From Litorivivens lipolytica (lineage in GTDB: Bacteria > Pseudomonadota > Gammaproteobacteria > Pseudomonadales > Spongiibacteraceae): a DNA stretch of 64,000 bases. The position numbers and the translations under genes were made by a program. Below are positions 1 through 8,329 of the stretch, in pieces. Location: contig NZ_JACHWY010000001.1 in the NCBI RefSeq assembly GCF_014191715.1, positions 1,612,001 through 1,676,000 on the forward strand, given 5' to 3'. The notes under the pieces are model-generated. The model was not told the origin of the DNA and ran no database searches. It worked only from the letters and a program-made list of their open reading frames with translations. Each line of letters opens with the position of its first letter. The first letter of the stretch is position 1.

Positions 1-781
1 TGGACAGGCAAGGTAAAGGCCCACCGCCGGATTGCCCTATATAGGTATGGTAGCGAGCAATCAGGATCAGGTCGGCGAGATCGGGTTCTGGCTTTTTGTC
101 CCTTAGCCATGCCTCGCGCTCAAGGCCCACATTGACCAACTCGGTATCGAACTTCCACGCGTTGAGAATAAGCGCACTGATCTTGCCGGTGAAATCTCGG
201 AGCAGCTGCTTTAAGGCAAGGGGATCGGCAATCAGATCCGGGTAGTTTTCGAGCTGAGCCATAATAGGCAAGGCACCGATATCCTGAATCAAGCCAGCAA
301 GTAGTGCTCTGTCAGGCGCGAAATTGCAACGCCCAGCCATCACGTGGGCGACAGAAGCGGTATACACGCTGCGCTGCCAGATAGTCCTCAGCTGCGCCTT
401 CACAGAGGGATTACGCATAAAAAACAGAGTGCGAATGGCGTAGCTCGACGCGTAATCGCGAGTATTCGGTACACCAAGGCGACTAATCGCCTGCAACAGC
501 GTCGATGCCGGCTTCGCTCTCTGGTAGTGGGCGCTGTTGGAAATCTTGATCAGATAGGCGCTAAGACCCGGGTCCTGCTGTATTACCTTTACCAAGTCGG
601 GCACACCCAGATCGCGCTCGGCCGCGACCGAACGCACTTCCAGGGCAATATCGGGCAGGCTGGGCAACTCAATGGTCCCATCCTTCAAAGCGGCGCTGAT
701 CCGTCCCAGCAATTCGGATTTGGCAGCCTGGCTTCGCTGACTGGCGCCCGGAGGCGGCATATCCGTATTCATAGCATCCAT
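1..781 (-). CDS. HDOD domain protein (partial, 3' end outside window)
   Basis: The minus strand reads open from an ATG at 779-781 to the window edge, giving about 260 codons. The translation has the pattern of an HDOD domain: a helical stretch beginning near residue 20 (TIELPSLPDIALEV), QDPGLSAYLIKISNSAHY near residue 60, and GLIQDIGALP in the second half. HDOD proteins are HD-related signalling domains, usually lacking the full catalytic HD motif, and are common in gammaproteobacterial signal transduction. Two further in-frame ATGs (772, 763) make the exact start uncertain. The C-terminus and any attached output domain are outside the window, so the specific role is unknown. Confidence 0.75.
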   Translation of the reverse strand, partial: MDAMNTDMPPPGASQRSQAAKSELLGRISAALKDGTIELPSLPDIALEVRSVAAERDLGVPDLVKVIQQDPGLSAYLIKISNSAHYQRAKPASTLLQAISRLGVPNTRDYASSYAIRTLFFMRNPSVKAQLRTIWQRSVYTASVAHVMAGRCNFAPDRALLAGLIQDIGALPIMAQLENYPDLIADPLALKQLLRDFTGKISALILNAWKFDTELVNVGLEREAWLRDKKPEPDLADLILIARYHTYIGQSGGGPLPCLS

Positions 782-865
782 AACTACAGCGATAATAGCC
801 CACTGTCCAGCCGCAAGCGGCCGACTGCAATACGCAAATGCCGAAGCCGGGAAAAATTCCTGGAC

Positions 866-895
866 AAAAAAATGCCGCGACAAGCGCGGCATTTT
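866..895 (-). terminator. Intrinsic terminator of cytochrome c5 gene
   Basis: An 11-bp stem (869-879 with 885-895, GC-rich core GCCGCG/CGCGGC) with a five-base loop is followed on the minus strand by a run of seven T (A-run 866-872 on plus). It lies 20 bases after the cytochrome c5 stop codon. Confidence 0.8.
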
Positions 896-915
896 GGAGA
901 CGAGAAGGTTAGCGA

Positions 916-1338
916 CTACTTACTATTTTCAAGAATGTAATCAACGGTCGCCTCAATCTCTTCGTCAGAACAGCTCATGCAGGTACCTTTTGGCGGCATG
1001 CCATTGATGCCGTTGATGGCATTGGCGTATACCGTTTCGAGCCCTTTACCAAGGCGGTCTTCCCAGGCAGCAACATCACCCAGCTTGGGAGCGCCCGCTG
1101 CGCCGGTAGTGTGGCAGGCCATGCAGGAGGTGTTGTAGATCTCTTCGGCAGATTTACCGCTACCGCTACCCGCGGCAGAAGCGGAACCACAGCTGCTGTC
1201 GCCTTCCATACACACCTGGCCGGCCGGCTTGATCCGCTCTTCCATCTCGGCGCGCTGTTGATCCGTCATGGCGAAGGCGGATACTGCCAAGCCCAAGACC
1301 ACAAGGGACACCAACTTTTTTACAATACTTTCAATCAC
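916..1338 (-). CDS. Cytochrome c5 family protein
   Basis: Small periplasmic c-type cytochrome, an electron carrier of the respiratory chain. With the GTG start at 1338 the protein is 140 residues: signal peptide 1-23 (cleavage near AFA), haem-binding C72-x-x-C75-H76, probable axial Met114 in the GMPPKG motif, and C120/C123, the disulfide pair typical of cytochrome c5. The upstream in-frame GTG at 1356 is possible, but GAGGAA at 1345-1350 sits six bases before GTG 1338, which decides the start. Residues 43-62 form a Gly/Ser/Ala-rich linker with two extra Cys. It is transcribed alone, ending in a clear terminator. Confidence 0.9.
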   Translation of the reverse strand: MIESIVKKLVSLVVLGLAVSAFAMTDQQRAEMEERIKPAGQVCMEGDSSCGSASAAGSGSGKSAEEIYNTSCMACHTTGAAGAPKLGDVAAWEDRLGKGLETVYANAINGINGMPPKGTCMSCSDEEIEATVDYILENSK

Positions 1339-1458
1339 TTGGACTTCCTCACGCACTTCTGTCCGATGCGTAAATGCAGGACGCTGAATTTGGGCTGCGC
1401 ATTATAACGGCTACAACGCACACAGGCCACTCCGGCGGCCCACAGAGATGCGATCCCT

Positions 1459-2238
1459 CTAATTAATTTCATAGATTATAAGACGAGCGTTCGCGGGCAA
1501 ACCGGTTACAACACCAGCACCGTCAGGCGCCCTCTTTGAATCGTCTATTGCATGCAGCCGCGCCAATACGGGCACCACTTGCACACCTCCATTACTTTCA
1601 AACACCGTTTCGGATAAAAGCGCCCCCCCACTCATGAGAGTCACTCTAGCCGGAGTCACATGTAACTCGTCGACCAATTGAACATCTACTCGAGATTGAG
1701 GGTGATAAGCCGCATTGAAACTAGTCTTTACCGTATCGGCCAGTTCGACAAGTACAACCTTAAATTGGCTCGGTGATTCGCAAACCACTACTAACTCCAA
1801 GTAATCCTCATAGGGAGCTGTTGAGTAACCAACGTTTTCACCAGTAAATTCGATCTGCACTTCGCCACCATGCTCAAACTCACAACTCGATGAGCGAAGC
1901 ATGGACGGTAGCTGGCGTTGTAAAAAGGGCGGCAGAGCGTCAACGACCTCGTCGATAGAACTCCCTCTTGCAAGCATCTCTCGTATGGCTTCGGCAACGC
2001 TCTCCAGCTCAATTACTTGATCGGGATCTCCATGCAAAAGTACATCAATAGTCTCACGAGTCGCTTCATCTAACGTACACTGCGCATCTAGACTAGGCTC
2101 TGCGTTCTCGCCAAAACATCGCTCCTCAATAGACTCAGAAAAATGGTCTTTGAAGGGCATCAGTCTGTCTAGCAAGGCTCCACCTAGCGAGTACCCAGAC
2201 GCCACCGTTAAAAAGAACAAAATAAGATATCTGGACAT
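1459..2238 (-). CDS. Secreted protein of the chaperone-usher operon
   Basis: I do not recognise the family. The 259-residue product has an N-terminal hydrophobic segment consistent with a signal peptide (SRYLILFFLTVASGYSLG). The mature part is acidic with several Cys (ERCFGENAEPS, DAQCTLDE, SSSCEF, VVVCES), and the C-terminal half is predicted mostly beta. Its ATG overlaps the usher stop codon (ATGA at 2235-2238), so it is translationally coupled as the last gene of the operon. In chaperone-usher operons this place is often taken by a tip adhesin or minor subunit; that role is inference here. Confidence 0.6.
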   Translation of the reverse strand: MSRYLILFFLTVASGYSLGGALLDRLMPFKDHFSESIEERCFGENAEPSLDAQCTLDEATRETIDVLLHGDPDQVIELESVAEAIREMLARGSSIDEVVDALPPFLQRQLPSMLRSSSCEFEHGGEVQIEFTGENVGYSTAPYEDYLELVVVCESPSQFKVVLVELADTVKTSFNAAYHPQSRVDVQLVDELHVTPARVTLMSGGALLSETVFESNGGVQVVPVLARLHAIDDSKRAPDGAGVVTGLPANARLIIYEIN

Positions 2239-4526
2239 CAGTGCTCCCGGAATAACTCGCTGATTCTATAAAGGCGGCCTGTGTCACGATCGAATTCATA
2301 TATAGGCAACTCTTCTAAAACAAGAGGCAGCACCAAATCGTAAGATTTACCGCCAACTTCCAGCGTATTCTTTTCATTCGGGTGATACTTGGTGACGTAA
2401 GCACCGAAGTCGTTATGCACAAATGGCACACCATTAACAAAGATATCGTTAACGCCATTATTCAAAATATGAATTATAAGAGGAGACTGCATAACGGGCA
2501 TATCGACATTGACATAATTACCCTTCGCAACCCGAACAGGAGCAGCACCTTTAGCTAGAACATCGCTTCGATTCAACGAATCCCGATCGATTCTTACCTT
2601 TACTTCAGCAAAGGGAGGAACTGGAACCGAAGCAACTCCATCGGCGCCTGACTTGTCCGAATAACCCACCCCTTTAACAACTACATCGCGCTGCTGAGTA
2701 ACTGCAGTGGCATATGATTGAGAAACTGGACGAGAGGTTAAAAATGCGTCATGTCGACTAATGACAAAACCCGTTGTTAGCCGCGCACTCGTTCGCTCAA
2801 GGCTATTCACATCGCTATAGCTCGCTCTGGCGCTCACTTTCGCCCCCTGATAGGCTAATCCAGCGCGACTATCCACCGTGGAAGTGCGGTCGTATTCTTG
2901 GGCGGCGGCAAGCTGATACCCAAGGCTATTGTCTCCCACAGGAACGCTTCCTGTGATATCCGCACCTGCTGAACGATTATTTTTTTCCCAGCCGTGAGAC
3001 GCACGCACTCTTGGCTTGTACCGACCCTGCGGTCGATAGCCAATGGTAAATGTAGCCAAATAGTCGTCTGTTTCCAGATATTCCGCCGCAGCCTCTACAT
3101 ACCAGTTGTTTAGACTGTAGCCCGCGCCAACTGATCCGCCAGTAAAGCCAGCTATATCGAATGCAGAAACATTACCGTAAATTCGCCCAGCGCCCATGGC
3201 AAGTGAGATAGTCTTGCCGCGTCCATTTAACGCAGCTCGACGAAAACGAGGAAAGCGATCCGCTTCAAAGTACTCCGCGTTCACCTCGCCCCATCGCTGC
3301 AGCCCACCCCAACTCAAATTATACTGGGCTGTAAACGAATTTCCTTCTTCACGTCTGTCTCGATTTGCAGCCCATGCACCCTGCAAATTCAAAAGACTTT
3401 TTCCAAATGACAGAATAACCTCAGTCGACGCCTGCTCAAACTCGCCATTACCCTGATAACTTAAGATTTGCGTCCAATTATTGGTGACACCGACACTACC
3501 CCAGGCTAAGCCGTAATCGCCGCGATACTCGTTCTCACCCTCACGAATTGCACCGTAACCTATATCAAAATCAAACACGCCGGGCGCCAGATTACGAGTA
3601 ACATCGAATAATGACTGCCGTATTACTCGCCTATTACCAATCGAGTCAGTGAGAACCAAAGTCAGCTCATCGCCATGACTATAGAAACCACTTTCAAACT
3701 CAAGCCGCCCCTCTTGGTATTCTTGCTGCTTTACACGCTGACCATCAATAAAAAGCTCTAAAGTTCCCGGCAATCTCGCATCTGTCGCATACTTAAAAAA
3801 CGGCCGGTAGTTATAGTCTGGATCGACATTAAACGATCTGCGTATCCTGAAGCCTCCCAGCTGGACGGCCGCACCAAAGCCATCCGTCGCTGTCGTCACA
3901 TCTCCGATTTGAAGATTTACAAGTGATTCATCAAAAAATTTTTCGTAAAAGGACTGCCCTCGGATCGTCTCCGCGTCTTTAAAGTGGATGACCGAAGAAT
4001 AAATATTCCCAGTGCGACCCATTGATAAGCCAAAGTCGGCATCAATCGCATACTGCTCTTCATCAGTACGCTCTTCGTACCTACCCAGAAGATCAAACTG
4101 CGCAGCAAACCCTCCCCCATAAGCCAGCGGCATAGATTGCTGACTAGCGATGGTGGACACCACTCGCTGCGCAGGTTGATACTGAGGAAATATCTCTATT
4201 TGTGCTTTTGTCGTAGCCTCATCGAACCGGGCGTTAGCAACCAACTCCAGAGGTATACAGGGATTACAGCCATGAACATTTTCACTAAAACGCAACACTG
4301 CTTTCGTATCAACCAGCCCATTGAATTCTGTAACAGGGAAATACAGCTTGCCGTCAGGCCCCTCCACTAAAAGGATGTCGCGACGATTGCCACTGGAGAA
4401 ATCGGCCAAGTATGCACGCAGGTGGTTTTGAGCATCATTTGATAATGAGGTAGCCGAAAGTACTAGCGAGGCATTTATAGATATTAAAAATGCCAACGAA
4501 CACCTGATAATTAACGTCTTAAACAT
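2238..4526 (-). CDS. Fimbrial usher-like outer membrane protein
   Basis: Outer-membrane pore protein predicted to assemble and export surface-fibre subunits delivered by the chaperone. It has 762 residues, slightly shorter than classical FimD/PapC ushers. There is a signal peptide at 1-24 and an N-terminal domain with a Cys pair (HGCNPC near residue 85). A long beta-barrel region of alternating aromatic strands follows, with an usher-like segment (TLELFIDGQRV ... ELTLVLTDSIGNRRVI) near residues 250-305 that reads like the plug-flanking strands of archaic/Csu-type ushers. Beta-sandwich domains lie at the C-terminus. It sits between a chaperone (9-base gap) and a coupled secreted protein. The usher identity is fairly safe, the subfamily is not. 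Confidence 0.75.
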   Translation of the reverse strand: MFKTLIIRCSLAFLISINASLVLSATSLSNDAQNHLRAYLADFSSGNRRDILLVEGPDGKLYFPVTEFNGLVDTKAVLRFSENVHGCNPCIPLELVANARFDEATTKAQIEIFPQYQPAQRVVSTIASQQSMPLAYGGGFAAQFDLLGRYEERTDEEQYAIDADFGLSMGRTGNIYSSVIHFKDAETIRGQSFYEKFFDESLVNLQIGDVTTATDGFGAAVQLGGFRIRRSFNVDPDYNYRPFFKYATDARLPGTLELFIDGQRVKQQEYQEGRLEFESGFYSHGDELTLVLTDSIGNRRVIRQSLFDVTRNLAPGVFDFDIGYGAIREGENEYRGDYGLAWGSVGVTNNWTQILSYQGNGEFEQASTEVILSFGKSLLNLQGAWAANRDRREEGNSFTAQYNLSWGGLQRWGEVNAEYFEADRFPRFRRAALNGRGKTISLAMGAGRIYGNVSAFDIAGFTGGSVGAGYSLNNWYVEAAAEYLETDDYLATFTIGYRPQGRYKPRVRASHGWEKNNRSAGADITGSVPVGDNSLGYQLAAAQEYDRTSTVDSRAGLAYQGAKVSARASYSDVNSLERTSARLTTGFVISRHDAFLTSRPVSQSYATAVTQQRDVVVKGVGYSDKSGADGVASVPVPPFAEVKVRIDRDSLNRSDVLAKGAAPVRVAKGNYVNVDMPVMQSPLIIHILNNGVNDIFVNGVPFVHNDFGAYVTKYHPNEKNTLEVGGKSYDLVLPLVLEELPIYEFDRDTGRLYRISELFREH

Positions 4527-4535
4527 ATATATCCG

Positions 4536-5246
4536 CTACCGCTCTGGATCAACCCAGCCACTTCGGCGCAACTTAATAGCTGCGACTTCGTAAAGCGTTG
4601 CGACGGAAGCCAAATGAAAAATTTCGCCAGGCACTATGAACTTACCTACCGTTTCTGACCTCCCACTTCGATAGCGAATCTGTTCAATGTGATCGCCTCG
4701 AGTACCACTATTCGAAAGCCAAACCTTTTTATCCTTGAGACTCAGGGTGATATTTGGCTTCGAATCAGGCGCGATTATATTCAATGGGAATGCCTGCCCA
4801 ACCCGAGGGGCGACCCCGCTAGATTTGGGATTGCTTCGATCTTGCTTCAAACTAGCTTCAGAAACTGAATGCACGCGAATGTAGTAATACTTAGAAACAG
4901 CACTACCGCCCCGCCACAAAACACTAACTTGCTGAGACGTTTTTGGCTCGAGACGAAAAGTCTTGGGATAAATCACAACGAACCCGTCACGAGAGTTCTC
5001 ATAAACATTTGCACGAGGCGCAATGTCTATCGACACCACAACTGGCTCTTCCCCACCATTCTTTATAGGAAACCTCGACTGCGTTTGCGGAATCAAAATA
5101 GTGAGAGCTTGACCTGGAACACCTATTTGAGCCTGTGACGAGCCACAGCCAGCAAACAAAAATAGAGCTAAAAATAGGTATTTAAAGAGACCATTCATGA
5201 GAATTACCACAAAGAAGAGACAAGAATAGGCCAAAGCGCGAAGCAC
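4536..5246 (-). CDS. PapD-like periplasmic chaperone
   Basis: Predicted fimbrial chaperone that would hold subunits in the periplasm for the usher. The mature part has the immunoglobulin-like chaperone layout: QSRFPIKNGGEEPVVVSI, then DGFVVIYPKTFRLEPKTSQQVSVLWRGG, the usual 'P-x-x-F-x-L-x-P' strand, then YYIRVHSVSE. Two starts compete. GTG 5246 has GAGG five bases upstream (product 236 aa). ATG 5198 gives a cleaner signal (NGLFKYLFLALFLFAGC, a lipobox-like LFAGC) but a weaker ribosome site. If the second is used, the chaperone may be a lipoprotein, which would be unusual. It is the second gene of the operon after the 5293-6018 subunit candidate. Confidence 0.7.
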   Translation of the reverse strand: MLRALAYSCLFFVVILMNGLFKYLFLALFLFAGCGSSQAQIGVPGQALTILIPQTQSRFPIKNGGEEPVVVSIDIAPRANVYENSRDGFVVIYPKTFRLEPKTSQQVSVLWRGGSAVSKYYYIRVHSVSEASLKQDRSNPKSSGVAPRVGQAFPLNIIAPDSKPNITLSLKDKKVWLSNSGTRGDHIEQIRYRSGRSETVGKFIVPGEIFHLASVATLYEVAAIKLRRSGWVDPER

Positions 5247-5292
5247 TTCGGCCTCATCTACTTCAAGACTGATTATTATCTTTGCTTCACAA

Positions 5293-6018
5293 TCAGCTGC
5301 CGCCGTAAATCACGTAAAGCATAGGTGCGGGCGATCGTGGAGAGGAAATCACGCTACCAGTAGGCGCACTATTAACGGTCGGTGCTGCAGTGGGTGGGGT
5401 ATCTCCCTCTCGCATCGTTGTTGAGAACAAAGTTCCTGAAAAGGTAGCTGTAAGCTCGCCTCCAGCGTCAGCTGTCGCACTAGCACCGGCAAAAACACCA
5501 GTTGTACATGTAGCATTACCAGTGCAAGAAGCCAGATTTACAGTTATATATCCTTCCTGAAGGTTTTGCGTCACACACGACTCATCGCCACTCACAGCAC
5601 AACTTCGCGGATCCGGCACAAACGCTACAGGGTAGGATGTGCATCGACCATCGCTACCACATGCGAATGGATTAGCGCCACCAGCTTCCTGTCGAAAAGC
5701 AGGGTTGTTTGTCGCGAACTCAATTTGAGTTTCAGCAGTGGTTTCGCTGCAATCAATGGTTAGAGGAGACGTCGGAACCTTGTCATATTGGAATCGGCCC
5801 GTTGCAGCACCTTCTGAGTCTTTCTCTACTCTCCACTCACTAGCGTCGCCATCAAAATTAAACTCAACAGTACTTCCGACTTCAATCGAGCAAGTCCCGC
5901 CACCATCCACCGCAGCTATCGCCCCTGAAATTAGTACGGGAACCATATCTTCAGCCATAACGTTGCCATGCAAGCCGAAAACGGCAGACGCAAGCACTAT
6001 CAGTGATGTCTTCTTCAT
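5293..6018 (-). CDS. Secreted fimbrial-subunit candidate
   Basis: 241-residue protein with a clear signal peptide (cleavage near VMA/E, residue 22) and a good ribosome site (GGAG seven bases before ATG 6018). The mature part is beta-rich and carries several Cys: GGTCSIEVGS near residue 42, TIDCSE near 90, the ACGSDGRC and SCAVSGDESC pairs, and ASCTGNATC. The C-terminus is Pro/Ser/Thr-rich and ends YVIYGGS. As first gene of a chaperone-usher operon it is the best candidate for the exported structural subunit. I cannot place it in a named pilin family; a spore-coat-U-like (Csu-type) pilin is the nearest guess. The 244 bases upstream are strongly AT-rich, fitting a promoter region. Confidence 0.6.
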   Translation of the reverse strand: MKKTSLIVLASAVFGLHGNVMAEDMVPVLISGAIAAVDGGGTCSIEVGSTVEFNFDGDASEWRVEKDSEGAATGRFQYDKVPTSPLTIDCSETTAETQIEFATNNPAFRQEAGGANPFACGSDGRCTSYPVAFVPDPRSCAVSGDESCVTQNLQEGYITVNLASCTGNATCTTGVFAGASATADAGGELTATFSGTLFSTTMREGDTPPTAAPTVNSAPTGSVISSPRSPAPMLYVIYGGS

Positions 6019-6262
6019 ATTAATACTCCACAGTTATTATTTTGCTGGACATGAAATGCCTAATGCCCAACCTCAAGAGGGAACCCCTTTCCCACGGAGA
6101 GCGCTTCGAATGTCCTTTCGCCACTCCATAACTGTCATCCTGTCACACACAATGGAAATTGTGAATATTTACAACATTAAATTTAATATTTATTCATTAA
6201 TAAAGATCATTAAGGATTCAATGAAGATATCTCATTGATATTGAAGGGAATATCGACTTAGA

Positions 6263-7039
6263 TTAATAGCCCGCCAGGCTCATCCGATCGGGAGCCCTAT
6301 ATACAAACGAGCCAAAAGCCTGGAGCTCTTCACGATAAAGGCGCTCACAACGTGACAGATCATCGCTTTGTGTGTTTTTGTCCTGAATGAAGCTATAAAG
6401 TGAATGACGTGCGATCTCAGCAATGAGGCCTGGGATCTGATCGACAATTACTTCCTTTTCCACGCCAGACTCAATCCTGCCCATCAAATAGGTCTCAAGC
6501 TGCGCCAGACTCTGGGGGATGTTTCTTTCGTACAAGGCCAGCCGCAACTCCAGAGTAGAAGGAGACATTCTCTCCGACAGCTCAGCCAATATTATCTCTA
6601 CCAGCTGCAATGCGGGCTCAGCCCATATTTCGTGCCGACGCTCATCCAGCCTGTCTCGGGAATAGGTGTCACATTTACAGATGAAACGCCCGTAATACGC
6701 CTCAGGTAGTAACGAGGTGATTACCGCAACAGAAGGCGCAATCAAGACAAAGAAATATTCAGCTAATGTTGGGGGAGATTCTTCCGTCGCCTCCGCCAGC
6801 AGCCTGTCTAGCAAGCGCTTACGAAACTCGTTCAGTGGTTGTTCGCGAAATATTCGACAAGCGGCAAACAAACCATCCCTAGAGCGAAAATGGTAGTTCA
6901 CCGCAGCGGCATTACCGCTTTCTGCCCGCGCCAAAATATCACTGACACGAGCTTTCTCTCCGTTTATCGCAAACTCTCGTTCCGCCGCTATCAAAAGCTT
7001 AAGCGGAAGGGATGCTGAATCGTAAATCGAATGTGCCAC
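6263..7039 (-). CDS. TetR family transcriptional regulator
   Basis: 258-residue DNA-binding regulator. The N-terminal TetR helix-turn-helix is visible: LLIAAEREFAINGEKARVSDILARAESGNAAAVNYHFRSRDGLF, residues 15-58, with the 'YHF' recognition-helix end. The remainder is a helical ligand-binding and dimerisation domain. It is longer than most TetR proteins (about 200 aa). It is divergent from the small secreted peptide at 7267 and adjacent to the chaperone-usher operon, either of which might be its target. An imperfect inverted repeat 45-68 bases upstream of its start could be its own operator. Confidence 0.85.
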   Translation of the reverse strand: MAHSIYDSASLPLKLLIAAEREFAINGEKARVSDILARAESGNAAAVNYHFRSRDGLFAACRIFREQPLNEFRKRLLDRLLAEATEESPPTLAEYFFVLIAPSVAVITSLLPEAYYGRFICKCDTYSRDRLDERRHEIWAEPALQLVEIILAELSERMSPSTLELRLALYERNIPQSLAQLETYLMGRIESGVEKEVIVDQIPGLIAEIARHSLYSFIQDKNTQSDDLSRCERLYREELQAFGSFVYRAPDRMSLAGY

Positions 7040-7083
7040 ATCATCCTCTACATTACAGAGCTTGCCATCTTGTAATCATAGCA

Positions 7084-7107
7084 CTAACGACTTACTCAAA
7101 CAGTTAG
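7084..7107. promoter_or_regulatory. Candidate TetR operator
   Basis: CTAAC at 7084-7088 and GTTAG at 7103-7107 form an inverted repeat with 14-base spacing in the gap between the TetR gene (start 7039) and the peptide gene (start 7267). TetR regulators often bind such sites in a divergent promoter region. The arms are only five bases, so this is a weak call. Confidence 0.3.
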
Positions 7108-7266
7108 AATTGCGCCAGAACGTGAAACTAATGACTTTTATTGGTATTTGGTTTATAGCGCAGGATGTCACAGCAGGGTCCGAAAAATTGTGACGCTGTC
7201 ATCCAAATGTCACATTCCACTGGCAAACTCTCTTCCGTACACACTTTGACCGTTGAGGGTTTGCCC

Positions 7267-7455
7267 ATGAAACGCGTTGTACTTTGCTTTGCCGCTGCCC
7301 TGATCCCCGCTCTGGCGTCTGCCAACGAGGCAGTTCAGCATATAGAGGAAGTAGTGGTTACCGGTGCTGTGCGCGGTAACGACGCCATCCAGGTCGCCGA
7401 TATTAACCTCCCAGGCGATGCCGATCTGGCGGAAATGCCGGTTATTGCTGAGTAA
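7267..7455 (+). CDS. Small secreted peptide with TonB-box-like motif
   Basis: 62-residue protein. ATG 7267 is preceded by GAGGG seven bases upstream, and the product starts with a textbook signal peptide (KRVVLCFAAALIPALASA, cleavage near residue 19). Right after cleavage comes HIEEVVVTG, the motif that normally opens the plug of TonB-dependent receptors of this bacterial group. Here it is followed by only about 30 acidic residues, ending before any plug or barrel. A strong terminator follows. It could be a remnant of a receptor 5' end, but the intact signal, ribosome site and terminator argue for a real short gene. Function unknown. Confidence 0.65.
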   Translation: MKRVVLCFAAALIPALASANEAVQHIEEVVVTGAVRGNDAIQVADINLPGDADLAEMPVIAE

Positions 7456-7484
7456 TTCAGTTTAAGACTTTCCAGAAGTCTTTC

Positions 7485-7516
7485 AGGCGGCGGGCGTAGA
7501 GCCTGCCGCCTTTTTT
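7485..7516 (+). terminator. Intrinsic terminator after small peptide
   Basis: Eleven-base-pair stem (7485-7495 with 7501-7511, one G-T pair) with a GTAGA loop, followed by a T-run to 7516. It lies 30 bases after the peptide stop and before the convergent crotonase gene. Confidence 0.85.
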
Positions 7517-7538
7517 ATTATTTTCAATAACTTAAAAC

Positions 7539-8321
7539 CTAGCATCCCCGAAAAACAGCCGGACGCTTCTCGACAAAGGCTTTGACAGCTTCTGCCGCAT
7601 CTTGGGTCGCCAGACACACATTCTGGGTCTTGGCTTCCAGTGCAACCGTTTCCGCATAGCTCAGAGTCGTTGCCTTGCGTAGCAATTGCTTCACCTCACG
7701 CAGGGCGACCGGTGCTCGCTGAGCCAGCTCTTCTGCCCATTTGCGGGCTTCAGACATCAACTCATCGGCCGGCACCAGTTTGTTGGCAATGCCGGCTTCC
7801 AAACACTCATGGGCACTCATGCGACCGCCTTCGGCAATTAACTGGAAGGCGCGCTGATAGCCCAAGTGGCGCAGTAACTGCCAACTCGCGCCGCCGTCCG
7901 GCACCAGTGCGATATTGGTAAAGGCCAGCAGCATGCTGCCAGTATCCGCCATCATGATCAGATCCGAGTTCATGGCAAAGGCCGCACCGATACCGGCCAT
8001 CACACCGGGTACCGCGGCAATGATCGGTTTGTTTAGGTTGGCCATCAGATCGAGTACCGGGAAGTACTCTTTCATGATCTGATCTTCCACAGTTTTCTGC
8101 TCGCCGAGGCCATCCATCAGGTCGGCGCCGGATGAAAAAGCCTTGCCAGTCGAACCGAACAACACCACGCGCACCGCCTCGTTTTCACCTGCCTCGGTAA
8201 AGGCTGAAAGCAGCTCTTTGCGCATCTGCACATTAAAGGCGTTCAGGGATTCCGGGCGGTTCAGCAGAATATTGGCCACATGACCGTCGACCGAATAGCT
8301 GATGGTTTGATAGTCAGACAT
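7539..8321 (-). CDS. Enoyl-CoA hydratase/isomerase (PaaG-like crotonase)
   Basis: 260-residue crotonase-fold enzyme acting on acyl-CoA thioesters. The oxyanion-hole regions are present (SSGADL near 63-68 and GVMAGIGAAF near 106-115). The first catalytic Glu of true enoyl-CoA hydratases is absent (Ala in GIGAAFA), and the second is replaced by Asp142 in LVPDGGAS. That arrangement is the one known from PaaG-type isomerases, so a double-bond isomerase or related activity is likelier than hydration. It lies eight bases downstream of the acyl-CoA dehydrogenase gene, in one transcription unit. Confidence 0.85.
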   Translation of the reverse strand: MSDYQTISYSVDGHVANILLNRPESLNAFNVQMRKELLSAFTEAGENEAVRVVLFGSTGKAFSSGADLMDGLGEQKTVEDQIMKEYFPVLDLMANLNKPIIAAVPGVMAGIGAAFAMNSDLIMMADTGSMLLAFTNIALVPDGGASWQLLRHLGYQRAFQLIAEGGRMSAHECLEAGIANKLVPADELMSEARKWAEELAQRAPVALREVKQLLRKATTLSYAETVALEAKTQNVCLATQDAAEAVKAFVEKRPAVFRGC

Positions 8322-8329
8322 AAGGCCTC

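Noticed and set aside
344-940. 198-aa plus-strand ORF
   Set aside because: Antisense to the HDOD gene; Arg/Gln-rich low-quality translation, no ribosome site, and runs through the terminator.
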